Source of the DNA: Clavibacter zhangzhiyongii
Lineage (GTDB): Bacteria; Actinomycetota; Actinomycetes; Actinomycetales; Microbacteriaceae
Direction: 5' to 3'
DNA length: 64,000 nucleotides
Assembly (NCBI RefSeq): GCF_014775655.1
Contig: NZ_CP061274.1
Location: 1,364,001 to 1,428,000 of the forward strand
Positions within the stretch are counted from its first letter, which is position 1. Each line of letters opens with the position of its first letter. This document shows, piece by piece, positions 48,965 to 57,192 of the stretch. Made by a program: the position numbers and the translations under genes. Below the pieces are notes generated by a model, which saw nothing but the letters and a program-made list of their open reading frames with translations, was not told where the DNA came from and searched no databases.

Positions 48965-50653
48965 TCAGCCTTCGCGCTGCAGGTCCTCGCGGACCTGGCG
49001 GCGCAGCACCTTGCCGATCAGCGACGTCGGCAGCGCCTCCACCGCGATCACGCGGCGCGGGACCTTGTACGCCGTCAGGTGCGCGCGGCAGTGGGAGCGG
49101 ATCGCGGCCTCGTCGAGCGTCGCGCCGGGCTCCAGCACGACCGCGGCCGTGACGTCCTCGCCGCCGTCGGCCGAGGGCAGCCCGACGACCGCGACGGACT
49201 GGACGCCGGGGGCGCCGCGCACGACGTCCTCCACCTCGCTCGGCGAGACGTTGAAGCCGCCCGTGATGATGAGCTCCTTCATCCGGTCGACGATGGTGGT
49301 GAAGCCGTCGGCGTCGACGCGCACGATGTCGCCCGTGCGGAACCAGCCGCCGTCGAGCAGCGCGGCGCGCGTCTCGTCGGGCCGGCGCCAGTAGCCCTGG
49401 AACACCTGGGGTCCGCGGATGAGCAGCTCGCCCTCCTCGCCCGGGGCGCGGTCGACCGTCGGGTCCTCGGGATCCACGACGCGCACCTCGGTGCTCGGGA
49501 ACGGGACGCCCACGGTGCCGGGCCGGCGTGACGGGCCGATGGGGTTGCCGAGCGAGACGGGCGACGTCTCGGTGAGGCCGTAGCCCTCCACGAGGTAGCC
49601 GCCGGTGAGGCCCTCCCACAGCTCGACGGTGGACACGGGAAGGTTCATCGCCCCGGAGATGGCGAACCGCACGCCCGTGAGGTCGACGCCTTTGGCCTTC
49701 GCGCCGCGGGCCAGCCGCTCGTAGATGGGCGGGACGGCGGGCAGGAACGTCGGCGGGTGCTTCCGCGCGGCGGCGAGCACGAGGTCCACGTCGAACTTCG
49801 GGAAGAGCACGAGGCGCGCGCCGATCGACATGGCGAAGGTGAGGCACAGCGTGAGGCCGTACGCGTGGAACATCGGCAGGACGCCGTAGACGGTCTCGCC
49901 GCCGTCGGCGAGGCCCGGGACCCAGGCGCGGCCCTGCATGGCGTTGGCGTGCAGGTTGCGGTGGGTGAGGATCGCGCCCTTGGGGGACGCGGTGGTGCCG
50001 CTCGTGTACTGCAGGATCGCGATGTCGTCGAGCTCGGGGCGCGGGCGCGAGGAGGCGATGCGGCGGTGGTCCACGAGCTCCTCCCACGTCACGGTGCCCT
50101 GCACGGGCGCGGTGATCGCGGCGCGGGCACGGCGCGCGGCGGGCACGGGCAGGCGCAGCTTGAGGCGGGTCGCGAGCGGCATGGCCCGGGTGAGGTCGAC
50201 CGACACGATCGTGTCCACGGGCACGTCGCGGGGCATGTCCTGGATGGTGCCGACGACCGTGTCCCACGCGATGACGACGCGCGCCCCGTGGTCCTCGAAC
50301 TGGTGGCGGAGCTCCCGGGGCGTGTAGAGCGGGTTGTGCTCGACGACGATCGCGCCGAGCCGCAGGATCGCGTAGAAGGCGATGATGTGCTGCGGGCAGT
50401 TCGGCAGCACGAGCGCGACGCGGTCGCCCTTGCGCACGCCGAGCCGGCGGAGGCCCTCGGCGGCGCGCTGGATCCGGTCGCCCATGTCCCGGTAGGTCGT
50501 CTCCCGCCCGAAGAACTCGAGCGCGACGGCCTTCGCGTGGCGCTGGATCGAGCGCTCGACCATGTCGACCAGGGACCCGATCACCGGCGGGATGTCCGCC
50601 GACACCCCGTCCGCGTAGCTGCGTACCCAGGGGCGGTCGGCGTCGATGCTCAT
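48965..50653 (-). CDS. Long-chain acyl-CoA synthetase (paralogue 2)
   Basis: 562 residues, same length as paralogue 1. Motifs: LQYTSGTTASPKGAILTHRN, VEGYGLTETSPVSLGNP, GGWFRTGDIVRVDADGFTTI, KELIITGGFNVSPSEVED and LIGKVLRRQVRED with the catalytic Lys. It activates fatty acids for lipid synthesis or breakdown. ATG 50653 is six bases after a -10 box. The SDR at 47868-48866 lies 98 bases downstream on the same strand. Confidence 0.9.
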   Translation of the reverse strand: MSIDADRPWVRSYADGVSADIPPVIGSLVDMVERSIQRHAKAVALEFFGRETTYRDMGDRIQRAAEGLRRLGVRKGDRVALVLPNCPQHIIAFYAILRLGAIVVEHNPLYTPRELRHQFEDHGARVVIAWDTVVGTIQDMPRDVPVDTIVSVDLTRAMPLATRLKLRLPVPAARRARAAITAPVQGTVTWEELVDHRRIASSRPRPELDDIAILQYTSGTTASPKGAILTHRNLHANAMQGRAWVPGLADGGETVYGVLPMFHAYGLTLCLTFAMSIGARLVLFPKFDVDLVLAAARKHPPTFLPAVPPIYERLARGAKAKGVDLTGVRFAISGAMNLPVSTVELWEGLTGGYLVEGYGLTETSPVSLGNPIGPSRRPGTVGVPFPSTEVRVVDPEDPTVDRAPGEEGELLIRGPQVFQGYWRRPDETRAALLDGGWFRTGDIVRVDADGFTTIVDRMKELIITGGFNVSPSEVEDVVRGAPGVQSVAVVGLPSADGGEDVTAAVVLEPGATLDEAAIRSHCRAHLTAYKVPRRVIAVEALPTSLIGKVLRRQVREDLQREG

Positions 50654-50659
50654 GTCCCC

Positions 50660-50665
50660 ACCATA
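50660..50665 (-). promoter_or_regulatory. -10 box TATGGT, leaderless acyl-CoA synthetase 2
   Basis: Minus-strand TATGGT, six bases, ATG 50653; it begins just after the upstream SDR terminator. Confidence 0.5.
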
Positions 50666-50669
50666 GGGA

Positions 50670-50696
50670 ATGCGCCCGGGGAGGACCCGGGCGCAT
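50670..50696 (-). terminator. Terminator-like hairpin after the second SDR gene
   Basis: Eleven-pair perfect stem ATGCGCCCGGG/CCCGGGCGCAT with loop GAGGA (TCCTC on the minus strand), followed on the minus strand by TTCCCTAT. Confidence 0.65.
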
Positions 50697-50717
50697 CGGC
50701 CGTGCTTCCCTCGTCGG

Positions 50718-51647
50718 CTAGGCGGGGTAGACGACGCCGGTGAGCTGCTCGGAGGCGTCCCAGAGGCGGCGGGCGAGCTCCGGGTCCTTCGACCGCGGGC
50801 TCGACGCGGCGAGGTGCGGCATGCCGCTCATCCCGCCGAGGCCGGCCGGGCCGTAGTAGTCGCCCGGGTGCACGCCGAGACCGGTGGCGGCCTGGATCTG
50901 GGGGAGGGCGCCCACGCGCACGTCCTGGCCCATGGCGGCCGGCCCGACCTTCGCGGCGAGGTCGCTCAGGACGCCCTGCGGACCGGATCCGGGTCCGTTC
51001 TTCGCGAGGTTCGTGGAGGTGACGCCGGGGTGCGCCGCCACCGCCGTGAGGCCCCAGCCGCGCTCGTCGGAGAGCGCCTGGAGGCGGCGCATGAACAGCA
51101 GGTTCGCGAGCTTGGCCTGGCCGTACGCGGCCCACGGGCTGTAGCGCTCCTCCGACTGGAGGTCGCCGAACGCGATGCGGCCCATCCAGTGGGCGAGGCT
51201 CGAGACGACGACGACGCGCGGGGCCTCGGCGGCCCGCAGCGCGGGGAGCAGGAGCCCCGTGAGCGCGAAGTGCCCGAGGTGGTTGGTGCCGAGCTGGATC
51301 TCGAAGCCGTCGCGCGTCTCGCGCCGGTCCGGCGGGGCCATGACGCCGGCGTTGTCGACCAGGATGTCGATCGGCCCGCGCTCGATCTCGGCGTCGGCGA
51401 ACGCGCGCACCGAGGCGAGGTCGGCGAGGTCGAGGGACCCGACCTCGACGTGCACGCCCGGGTGGCGGTCGCGGATGGTGCCGGCCGCGTCCTCGCCGCG
51501 CTCGGGGTCGCGGGACGTGAGGACGACGGACGCGCCGGCCGCGGCGAGGCGACGCGCGGTCTCGAGGCCGAGCCCGCTGTTGCCGCCGGTGACGACGGCG
51601 CGCTTCCCGTCGAGCGGGTTGATGATGATGTCGGTGGGACGGGGCAC
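50718..51647 (-). CDS. Short-chain dehydrogenase/reductase (retinol-dehydrogenase-like)
   Basis: 309 residues from GTG 51647, with AAGAGGAG five bases upstream. [19 protein letters not shown] is the cofactor motif, [10 protein letters not shown] the NAG motif, SSLAHWMGR the catalytic Ser and [11 protein letters not shown] the Tyr/Lys. The pattern fits the NADP-preferring group that acts on hydrophobic alcohols or ketones. No signal peptide. It ends at a hairpin, so it is transcribed separately from acyl-CoA synthetase 2. Confidence 0.88.
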   Translation of the reverse strand: MPRPTDIIINPLDGKRAVVTGGNSGLGLETARRLAAAGASVVLTSRDPERGEDAAGTIRDRHPGVHVEVGSLDLADLASVRAFADAEIERGPIDILVDNAGVMAPPDRRETRDGFEIQLGTNHLGHFALTGLLLPALRAAEAPRVVVVSSLAHWMGRIAFGDLQSEERYSPWAAYGQAKLANLLFMRRLQALSDERGWGLTAVAAHPGVTSTNLAKNGPGSGPQGVLSDLAAKVGPAAMGQDVRVGALPQIQAATGLGVHPGDYYGPAGLGGMSGMPHLAASSPRSKDPELARRLWDASEQLTGVVYPA

Positions 51648-51787
51648 GCGGACTCCTCTTGCAGGTGGGATCCCCACGCTAGCCGCCGTGGCCGGGCGTC
51701 GCCCGAGCGCCGGCGCTCGATGCCCGACGCCCGGGTCGGCCGGTGCGTCACGGGCCGGGCGGCTCCGGCCGATGGGACGATGGGCGC

Positions 51788-52150
51788 ATGTGGATGAGAC
51801 GCGGCCGGGACGGATCCGAGGACGAGCGGACGGGGGAGCCGTCGCACGCGATCGGCGTGGGCGCGGTGGTCGTGATCCTCGACGCCGCAGCCGCCACGGG
51901 CGACCCGTCGCTCGCGGGGGAGCCGGTCGGCCTCGTGGTCGCCTCTGCCTCGGACGGGCTCCGCAGCGTCAGCCCGGTGCCGACCGCGCGTGGACGCGCG
52001 TGGGTCGTCGAGCTCGGCGCCGAGGAGGGCGACGACGCCCCCGGCCGCCGGGTGGTCGTGCCGCAGGCGGCGCTGCGCCTCGCCGAGGACGACGGCCGGG
52101 GCGCGGATCTGCCGGCCCTGCCCGCCGACGACCTGCCGCCGCGCGCGTGA
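51788..52150 (+). CDS. Small protein of unknown function coupled to M20 peptidase
   Basis: 120 residues starting [13 protein letters not shown]. The middle ([50 protein letters not shown]) suggests a small beta-rich domain without recognisable catalytic residues. I do not recognise a family. Its TGA overlaps the GTG of the M20 gene, which argues that it is a real gene made together with that enzyme. Confidence 0.55.
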   Translation: MWMRRGRDGSEDERTGEPSHAIGVGAVVVILDAAAATGDPSLAGEPVGLVVASASDGLRSVSPVPTARGRAWVVELGAEEGDDAPGRRVVVPQAALRLAEDDGRGADLPALPADDLPPRA

Positions 52151-53355
52151 CCGCGTCCGCCGCGGACCACGGCGCCGCCGCGCTGGACGCCGCCGTCGAC
52201 CCGGTCGACCTCGCCGTTGACCTCATCCGCATCGACTCCACCAACCCCGACCTCGTGCCGGGCGCCGCGGGCGAGCCCGCCGTGGCCGCGCACGTCGCCG
52301 CCTGGCTCCGCGCCCGCGGCTTCGAGGTGCGCGTGGTCGAGGACGTGCCCGGCCGCCCCACCGTGCTCGCGACCGCGCGCGGCGTCGGCGGCGGACGCAC
52401 GATCCTCCTCGACGGCCATCTCGACACGGTCCCGCCGGGCGACCCGGAGCGCGGCGGCCTCGCGCCCCGCATCGAGGGCGGCCGGCTCCTCGGCCGCGGC
52501 GCGTTCGACATGAAGGCCGGGCTCGCCGCCATGATGGTCGCCGCCGACCGGGCCCGCCGGATCGGCACGCGCGGCGACGTCGTGCTCGCGCTCGTCGCCG
52601 ACGAGGAGTTCGCCAGCATCGGCACCGAGGAGGCGCTGCGCGCGCTCGCCGCCGACGGCACGGTGGTCGACGGCGCCGTGATCTCCGAGCCCAGCCAGTC
52701 CGAGGCCATCGTGGCTCACCGCGGCTTCGGCTGGTACGAGATCCGCCTCCGGGGGCGCGCGGCGCACGGATCCATGCCCGAGCAGGGCGTCGACGCGATC
52801 GCGCACGCGGGCCTCGTCCTGCGCGAGCTCGACGCGCTGGCGGCGCGCCTCGCCGACGGGCCCCGGCACCCGCTGCTCGGCACGGGCGCGGTGCGCGTGT
52901 CCCGGATCCACGGCGGCACCGACGCCGCGACGGTCGCCGACGCCTGCGTCCTCACGGTCGAGCGCCGCTTCCTGCCGGGCGAGTCGACCGCCGACGTGGA
53001 GGCGGGCCTCCGCGCCGCGCTCGCGTCGGTCGTCGCCCGGACGCCCGACATGGACGCCGAGCTCGTGCCGCTCGTCGCCCGCGCGGCGTTCGAGGCCGAC
53101 GTCGACGGGCCGCTGGCGCGCGCCGTGCTCGACAGCGGCGCGCGCGTGACGGGCGCCCCGGTGCCGCACCGCGGCGAGCCGTTCTGGACGGACGCCGGGC
53201 TCGTGCAGGAGGCCGGGATCCCGTGCCTCCTGCTGGGCGTGACCGGCGGCGGCGCGCACGCGGCCGAGGAGTGGGCCGAGGTCGCCTCGATCCGCTCCCT
53301 CGCAGACGTGCTGGAGGGCGCGATCCTCGACTTCTGCGGCCGGGCGGACGGCTAG
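52147..53355 (+). CDS. M20-family metallopeptidase/deacylase (ArgE/DapE/CPG2-like)
   Basis: 402 residues. Zn ligands and catalytic residues are in GHLDTVPPGD, RGAFDMKAGLAAM, DEEFASIGTEE, VISEPSQSE and the late GGGAHAAEEWAE His. The dimerisation lid is RGRAAHGSMPEQGVDAI. Such enzymes remove acyl or amino-acid groups (acetylornithine, succinyl-diaminopimelate and others); no arginine or lysine biosynthesis genes are adjacent, so the substrate stays open. GTG start overlaps the preceding stop. Confidence 0.88.
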   Translation: MTASAADHGAAALDAAVDPVDLAVDLIRIDSTNPDLVPGAAGEPAVAAHVAAWLRARGFEVRVVEDVPGRPTVLATARGVGGGRTILLDGHLDTVPPGDPERGGLAPRIEGGRLLGRGAFDMKAGLAAMMVAADRARRIGTRGDVVLALVADEEFASIGTEEALRALAADGTVVDGAVISEPSQSEAIVAHRGFGWYEIRLRGRAAHGSMPEQGVDAIAHAGLVLRELDALAARLADGPRHPLLGTGAVRVSRIHGGTDAATVADACVLTVERRFLPGESTADVEAGLRAALASVVARTPDMDAELVPLVARAAFEADVDGPLARAVLDSGARVTGAPVPHRGEPFWTDAGLVQEAGIPCLLLGVTGGGAHAAEEWAEVASIRSLADVLEGAILDFCGRADG

Positions 53356-53384
53356 CGCGGCCCGCCTGCCTGCCGGCCCGCCCG

Positions 53385-53891
53385 TCAGTCGCGCGTCGGC
53401 GACCGGTGCAGCTCCACGTCGAGCAGGCCGGCGTCGGCGGTCGCCGTCATCCAGGTGAAGTCGGGCTGGCGCCGTCGATCGGTGGGGGAGCCGGGATTGA
53501 GGAGCCGGAGGCCCCGCGGCGTCACGGTGTCCCAGGGGATGTGGCTGTGGCCGAAGACGAGCACGTCCGTCTCCGGGAAGGCCGCGTCCATCCGCCGCTC
53601 GCGGCCCGTGGAGGCGCCCGTCTCGTGCGTCACCGCGAACCGGATGCCCTCGATCACGGCGCGCGCCGTCTCCGGCAGCCGCGCCCGCAGCCCCGCGGGG
53701 TCGTTGTTGCCCCAGCAGGCGAGGAGCCGGGCGGAGCGCGCCTCGAGCGCGTCGAGCGCGGGCTCGTCCACCCAGTCGCCGGCGTGGACCACGACGTCGG
53801 CGCGGTCGATGGCACGCCACAGCGCCTGCGGCAGGTCCCGGGCGCGCTTCGGGAGATGGGTGTCGCTGAGGAGGACGAGCGATGCGGTCAC
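53385..53891 (-). CDS. YfcE/MJ0936-type metallophosphoesterase
   Basis: 168 residues. Calcineurin-like motifs: LLSDTHLPKRA (DxH), VVHAGDWVDE (GDxx), CWGNNDPAGL (GNxD, with N in place of the usual C/H), and VFGHSHIPW (GHTH type). Cytoplasmic phosphodiesterase of small size; substrate unknown. GTG 53891 is chosen because it lies seven bases from a -10 box; the next GTG upstream (53900) is formed by the box itself. Confidence 0.85.
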   Translation of the reverse strand: MTASLVLLSDTHLPKRARDLPQALWRAIDRADVVVHAGDWVDEPALDALEARSARLLACWGNNDPAGLRARLPETARAVIEGIRFAVTHETGASTGRERRMDAAFPETDVLVFGHSHIPWDTVTPRGLRLLNPGSPTDRRRQPDFTWMTATADAGLLDVELHRSPTRD

Positions 53892-53898
53892 CCGCTCC

Positions 53899-53904
53899 AC
53901 GGTA
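53899..53904 (-). promoter_or_regulatory. -10 box TACCGT, leaderless phosphoesterase
   Basis: Minus-strand TACCGT, seven bases, GTG 53891. Confidence 0.5.
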
Positions 53905-54043
53905 CGCGGAGCCGGGACCGCGACCGCGACGCCGTCCGCTCCCGTCCATCCGGGCGCCGAGCGCGCCCCACCCCGCGGCCGGTTGATCCGCGCGGCATGA
54001 TGGACGGGACCCGATCCCCGACCCGCTCCTTCGAGGAGGCGCC

Positions 54044-54658
54044 ATGACCGGCATCACCCGCGGCTTCGTCGGCCGCCCCCGGAAGGGCCCGGCCGACCGC
54101 CTCCCGCCCGGCCAGTACGACACGCAGGGCGGCTGGCCCGTCCTCACCGCGGAGGCGGTGCCGAACCTGCCGGAGTCGCGCTGGTCCATCGCCGTCGACG
54201 GCCTCGTCGCGCGGCCGACCACGTGGGACTGGGACGCGGCCCACGCGCTCCCGCGCTCGGAGTACGCGGGCGACATCCACTGCGTCACCACCTGGACCCG
54301 CCTCGACACGCGCTTCGCGGGCGTCAGCGTCGACACCCTGCTCGACGCGGCCGGCCCCCTGCCCGCGGCGCGCTTCGTCCTCGCGACCTCGCACTCCGGC
54401 TACACGACGAACCTCCCGCTCGAGGACCTCCGCGGCGGCCGGGCCTGGATCGCCTTCGAGGCCGACGGCCGTCCGCTGACCGCCGACCACGGGGGACCCG
54501 CCCGGCTCCTCGTGCCGCACCTCTACTTCTGGAAGAGCGCGAAGTGGATCGCCCGCCTCACGCTCCTCGACCGCGACCAGCAGGGCTTCTGGGAGCGCAA
54601 CGGCTACCACGACCGCGGCGACCCGTGGCGCGAGCAGCGCTACCAGGGCGACCGCTGA
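54044..54658 (+). CDS. Sulfite-oxidase-fold molybdopterin oxidoreductase
   Basis: 204 residues, ATG with GAGGAG upstream. The molybdopterin-binding domain of the sulfite oxidase superfamily is seen in WSIAVDGLVARPTTWDWD, IHCVTTWTR with the molybdenum-ligand Cys (C80), GVSVDTLLDAAGP, SGYTTNLPLEDL, HGGPARLLVPHLYFWKSAKW. It lacks a heme domain, a dimerisation domain and a Tat signal, so it should be cytoplasmic and needs an electron partner; the flavin reductase gene begins 14 bases later. Substrate unknown. Confidence 0.88.
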   Translation: MTGITRGFVGRPRKGPADRLPPGQYDTQGGWPVLTAEAVPNLPESRWSIAVDGLVARPTTWDWDAAHALPRSEYAGDIHCVTTWTRLDTRFAGVSVDTLLDAAGPLPAARFVLATSHSGYTTNLPLEDLRGGRAWIAFEADGRPLTADHGGPARLLVPHLYFWKSAKWIARLTLLDRDQQGFWERNGYHDRGDPWREQRYQGDR

Positions 54659-54672
54659 GCGCGGCGGCGCCC

Positions 54673-55383
54673 GTGCCCGCGGTCCCCGCCTCGGTCGGCG
54701 GCGAGTGGCGGACGGCGACCATCACGGCGCTCGAGCACCCGACGCCCACGACGGTCCTGCTGCGCTTCGACGTGCCCGACCGGATCCCGCACCTGCCCGG
54801 CCAGCACTGCGTCGTGCGGCTGCGCGCGGAGGACGGGTACACGGCGCAGCGCTCGTACTCGATCCTCTCGGCGCCGCACGAGCCCTGCGTCGAGCTGCTG
54901 ATGGAGCGCTACGAGGACGGCGAGGTCAGCGGCTTCTTCGCGGACGTCGCGGCGGTGGGCGACGAGATCGAGATGCGCCTGCCCATCGGCGGCTTCTTCG
55001 TCTGGGACGGCGCGACGCCCGCGGTGGGCCTCGGGGGCGGGACGGGCGCGGTGCCGCTCGTGTCCATGGTCCGCTACGCGCGGCACCTCGGCGTGCCCGA
55101 CCTCGTGCGGGTGGGGGTCGCCGCGCGCACGGCGGCGGACGTCCCCTGCCTCGCCGAGCTGGAGGCCGCGGGCGCCCTCGTCGCGACCACGCGGGAGCGC
55201 CGCGGCGCACGCGGCTTCGGGCGGTTCCGGCCCGAGGAGGTCGCGGAGCTCGCGGCAGGCGCGGGCGTGGCGTTCGTGTGCGGGTCCACCGCGTTCGCGG
55301 GCGGCGCCACGCGCCTCCTCCTCGACGCCGGCGTGGGCCGCGACGCGATCCGCATCGAGCAGTTCGGGCCCTCGGGCGACTGA
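54673..55383 (+). CDS. Ferredoxin/flavin reductase-like FAD-NAD(P) protein
   Basis: 236 residues from GTG 54673, the first acceptable start after the upstream stop, though without a clear ribosome site. FAD site: PGQHCVVRLRAEDGYTAQRSYS (RxYS) in pieces; nucleotide site GLGGGTGAVPLVSMVRYA; C-terminal FVCGSTAFAGGATRLLLDAGV. There is no 2Fe-2S Cys cluster, so it is a two-domain reductase. Gene adjacency suggests it passes electrons between NAD(P)H and the molybdenum protein. Confidence 0.85.
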   Translation: MPAVPASVGGEWRTATITALEHPTPTTVLLRFDVPDRIPHLPGQHCVVRLRAEDGYTAQRSYSILSAPHEPCVELLMERYEDGEVSGFFADVAAVGDEIEMRLPIGGFFVWDGATPAVGLGGGTGAVPLVSMVRYARHLGVPDLVRVGVAARTAADVPCLAELEAAGALVATTRERRGARGFGRFRPEEVAELAAGAGVAFVCGSTAFAGGATRLLLDAGVGRDAIRIEQFGPSGD

Positions 55384-55486
55384 TGCCGCGCACGGGTCGT
55401 CCGCCCACCGTCCGCGGGTACCGTCCGGGGCGGCTCGCCGGCACACTGGTCGGGACGGCGACGGCGCCGCGGGGAGCGGGTGCGAG

Positions 55487-56020
55487 GTGGAGCGGTCGGT
55501 CGTGCTGCTGCGGGGGATCAACGTCGGGCGCGCCAAGCAGGTCCCCATGGCGGAGCTGACCGCAGTGCTCGAGGGCCTCGGCTACCGGCGGGTGCGCACG
55601 CACCTGCGCAGCGGGAACGCGGTCGTCGACCACGAGCGGCCGAGCGGCCGGGGCGCGGCGGTGGCGATCGAGGACGCCGTCCGGCTCGCGACGGGCGTCA
55701 CCGCCGACGTCCACCTCGTCGCGGGCGACGACTTCCGCCGCATCGCCGACGGGATCCCGTTCGGCGCCGTCGCGGACGACCCGTCCCGGCTCCTCGTCTC
55801 CTTCCTGGACCGGCCGGCGCACCCGCTCCCGGACGCGCCGCCCGCGGCGTCCATCGCGCCGGACCTCGTGGTCGTCGGCCGCGACGCCGTGTACTCGTGG
55901 CATCCGGACGGCGTCTCGGCCTCCCGCGTGCCGCCGGCGTTCTGGCGCGGCCTCGGCACCTCGGTCACGGCCCGCAACGCCCGCACCGTGGCCGCGCTCG
56001 TCGGCCTCCTCGACGCCTGA
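55487..56020 (+). CDS. DUF1697 family protein
   Basis: 177 residues; GTG start with GGGGAG upstream and a TACCGT box at 55419-55424. Family opening VVLLRGINVGRAKQVPMAEL, then LGYRRVRTHLRSGNAVV and the end WRGLGTSVTARNARTVAAL. DUF1697 proteins are small, cytoplasmic and widespread in bacteria; their function is not known. Confidence 0.85.
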   Translation: MERSVVLLRGINVGRAKQVPMAELTAVLEGLGYRRVRTHLRSGNAVVDHERPSGRGAAVAIEDAVRLATGVTADVHLVAGDDFRRIADGIPFGAVADDPSRLLVSFLDRPAHPLPDAPPAASIAPDLVVVGRDAVYSWHPDGVSASRVPPAFWRGLGTSVTARNARTVAALVGLLDA

Positions 56021-56120
56021 GGCCCGGCGTCCCCCGCACGGGGGTGGCGCACAGGCGGCCGTCACGCCCCCGTTCGCGATCGACGGGCGCGGGGCCCTCC
56101 TCCCGGCGCGGACGGGGGGT

Positions 56121-56126
56121 TAGGTT
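56121..56126 (+). promoter_or_regulatory. -10 box TAGGTT, leaderless MpaB-like gene
   Basis: TAGGTT, seven bases, GTG 56134. Confidence 0.5.
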
Positions 56127-56133
56127 CGAAGAC

Positions 56134-57117
56134 GTGAGCAGATTCGCGGACCGCTGGAAGTCCCACATCCTGGAGACCTTCTCCGCGGACGCCGAGGGCA
56201 AGCCGCAGTGGATCCAGGACCTGGAGCAGGGCGAGGACGCGGGCTGGTTCGGCCCCGGCTCCGCGGTGTGGGCGGTCCACGGCGGCATGCCGTCGCTCGT
56301 CGCCGGGATCCGCGCGCTCCTCATGCAGACGCTGCACCCGGGCGCCATGGCCGGCGTCCACGACTGGTCCCGCTACCGCGAGGATCCGCTCGGCCGCCTC
56401 GCGGGCACCGTGCGCTGGGTGGTCACCACCTCGTTCGGCGACCGGGAGACCGCGGTCGACGTGAGCCGCCGGGTCCGCGGCTACCACCGCAAGGTGCAGG
56501 GCACTTTCGTCGACGGCCGCGGCGTCGAGCGGCCCTACAGCGCCAACGACCCCGACCTGCTGAGCTGGGTGCACATCGTCTTCACGGACGCGTTCCTCAG
56601 CACGCACCTGCAGTGGGGCCCGCCCATCCCCGGGGGGCCCGACCGCTACGTCGCCGAGTGGGCGAAGGCCGGCGAGCTGATGGGCGTCGAGGCGCCGCCG
56701 CGCTCGTACGCCGAGCTGCACGCGCAGATCGACGCGTTCCACGACCAGGGCCTCCTCCGCGCCGACGAGCGCACCCGCGAGACGATCTCCTTCCTCCGCG
56801 AGCCGCCGCTGCGCCCGTCGATGCTGCCGGCGTACCGCGTGCTCTTCGCGGGCGCCGTCGCGTCGCTGGAGCCGCGCTACCGCGAGCTCCTCGGGCTCGA
56901 CAAGGCGTCCTTCGGCCCGTTCCCGCTGCCGGCCCTCGCCTCGACCCGCGTGATGCTCGGCGTCGCCGGGCGCGTGATGGGGGAGCAGTCGACGAGCCAC
57001 GAGGCGGCGCTCAAGCGCATCGCCCGGCTCGAGGGCGGGAACGGCGAGCCGCCGTCGCCGGAGCCGCGCCGTCCGCGTGACGACGCCGACGGGCAGCGCG
57101 CGCGGCCCGCGGCCTGA
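56134..57117 (+). CDS. DUF2236/MpaB-family oxygenase-like protein
   Basis: 327 residues, mainly alpha-helical. Family marks: WAVHGGMPSLVAGIRALLMQTLHPGAM in pieces, HDWSRYREDPLGRLAGTVRW, WVHIVFTDAFLSTHLQWG and LPAYRVLFAGAVASL. Members include the heme b oxygenases of mycotoxin and rubber degradation (MpaB, latex-clearing protein); the conserved His residues (HP, HDWSR, HIV) are candidates for the heme ligand and catalysis. The tail is disordered. Substrate unknown. Confidence 0.82.
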   Translation: MSRFADRWKSHILETFSADAEGKPQWIQDLEQGEDAGWFGPGSAVWAVHGGMPSLVAGIRALLMQTLHPGAMAGVHDWSRYREDPLGRLAGTVRWVVTTSFGDRETAVDVSRRVRGYHRKVQGTFVDGRGVERPYSANDPDLLSWVHIVFTDAFLSTHLQWGPPIPGGPDRYVAEWAKAGELMGVEAPPRSYAELHAQIDAFHDQGLLRADERTRETISFLREPPLRPSMLPAYRVLFAGAVASLEPRYRELLGLDKASFGPFPLPALASTRVMLGVAGRVMGEQSTSHEAALKRIARLEGGNGEPPSPEPRRPRDDADGQRARPAA

Positions 57118-57177
57118 GCGGGCCGCTCGTCGCCCGCACCCGGCCCGGCGCGGCCCGGCGATGTCGGCGGCGCGGGC

Positions 57178-57183
57178 TAGCAT
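57178..57183 (+). promoter_or_regulatory. -10 box TAGCAT before dinB
   Basis: TAGCAT lies nine bases before ATG 57193, with GGGAGTGAG between; leader of two or three bases at most. I see no clear LexA box (GAAC-N4-GTTC) here. Confidence 0.4.
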
Positions 57184-57192
57184 GGGAGTGAG

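Noticed and set aside
44138-51647. Olefin (OleABCD) or carotenoid biosynthesis cluster
   Set aside because: Acyl-CoA synthetases with SDRs and a CrtI-like protein invite this, but there is no OleA thiolase, no OleB hydrolase, no phytoene synthase and no prenyl transferase.
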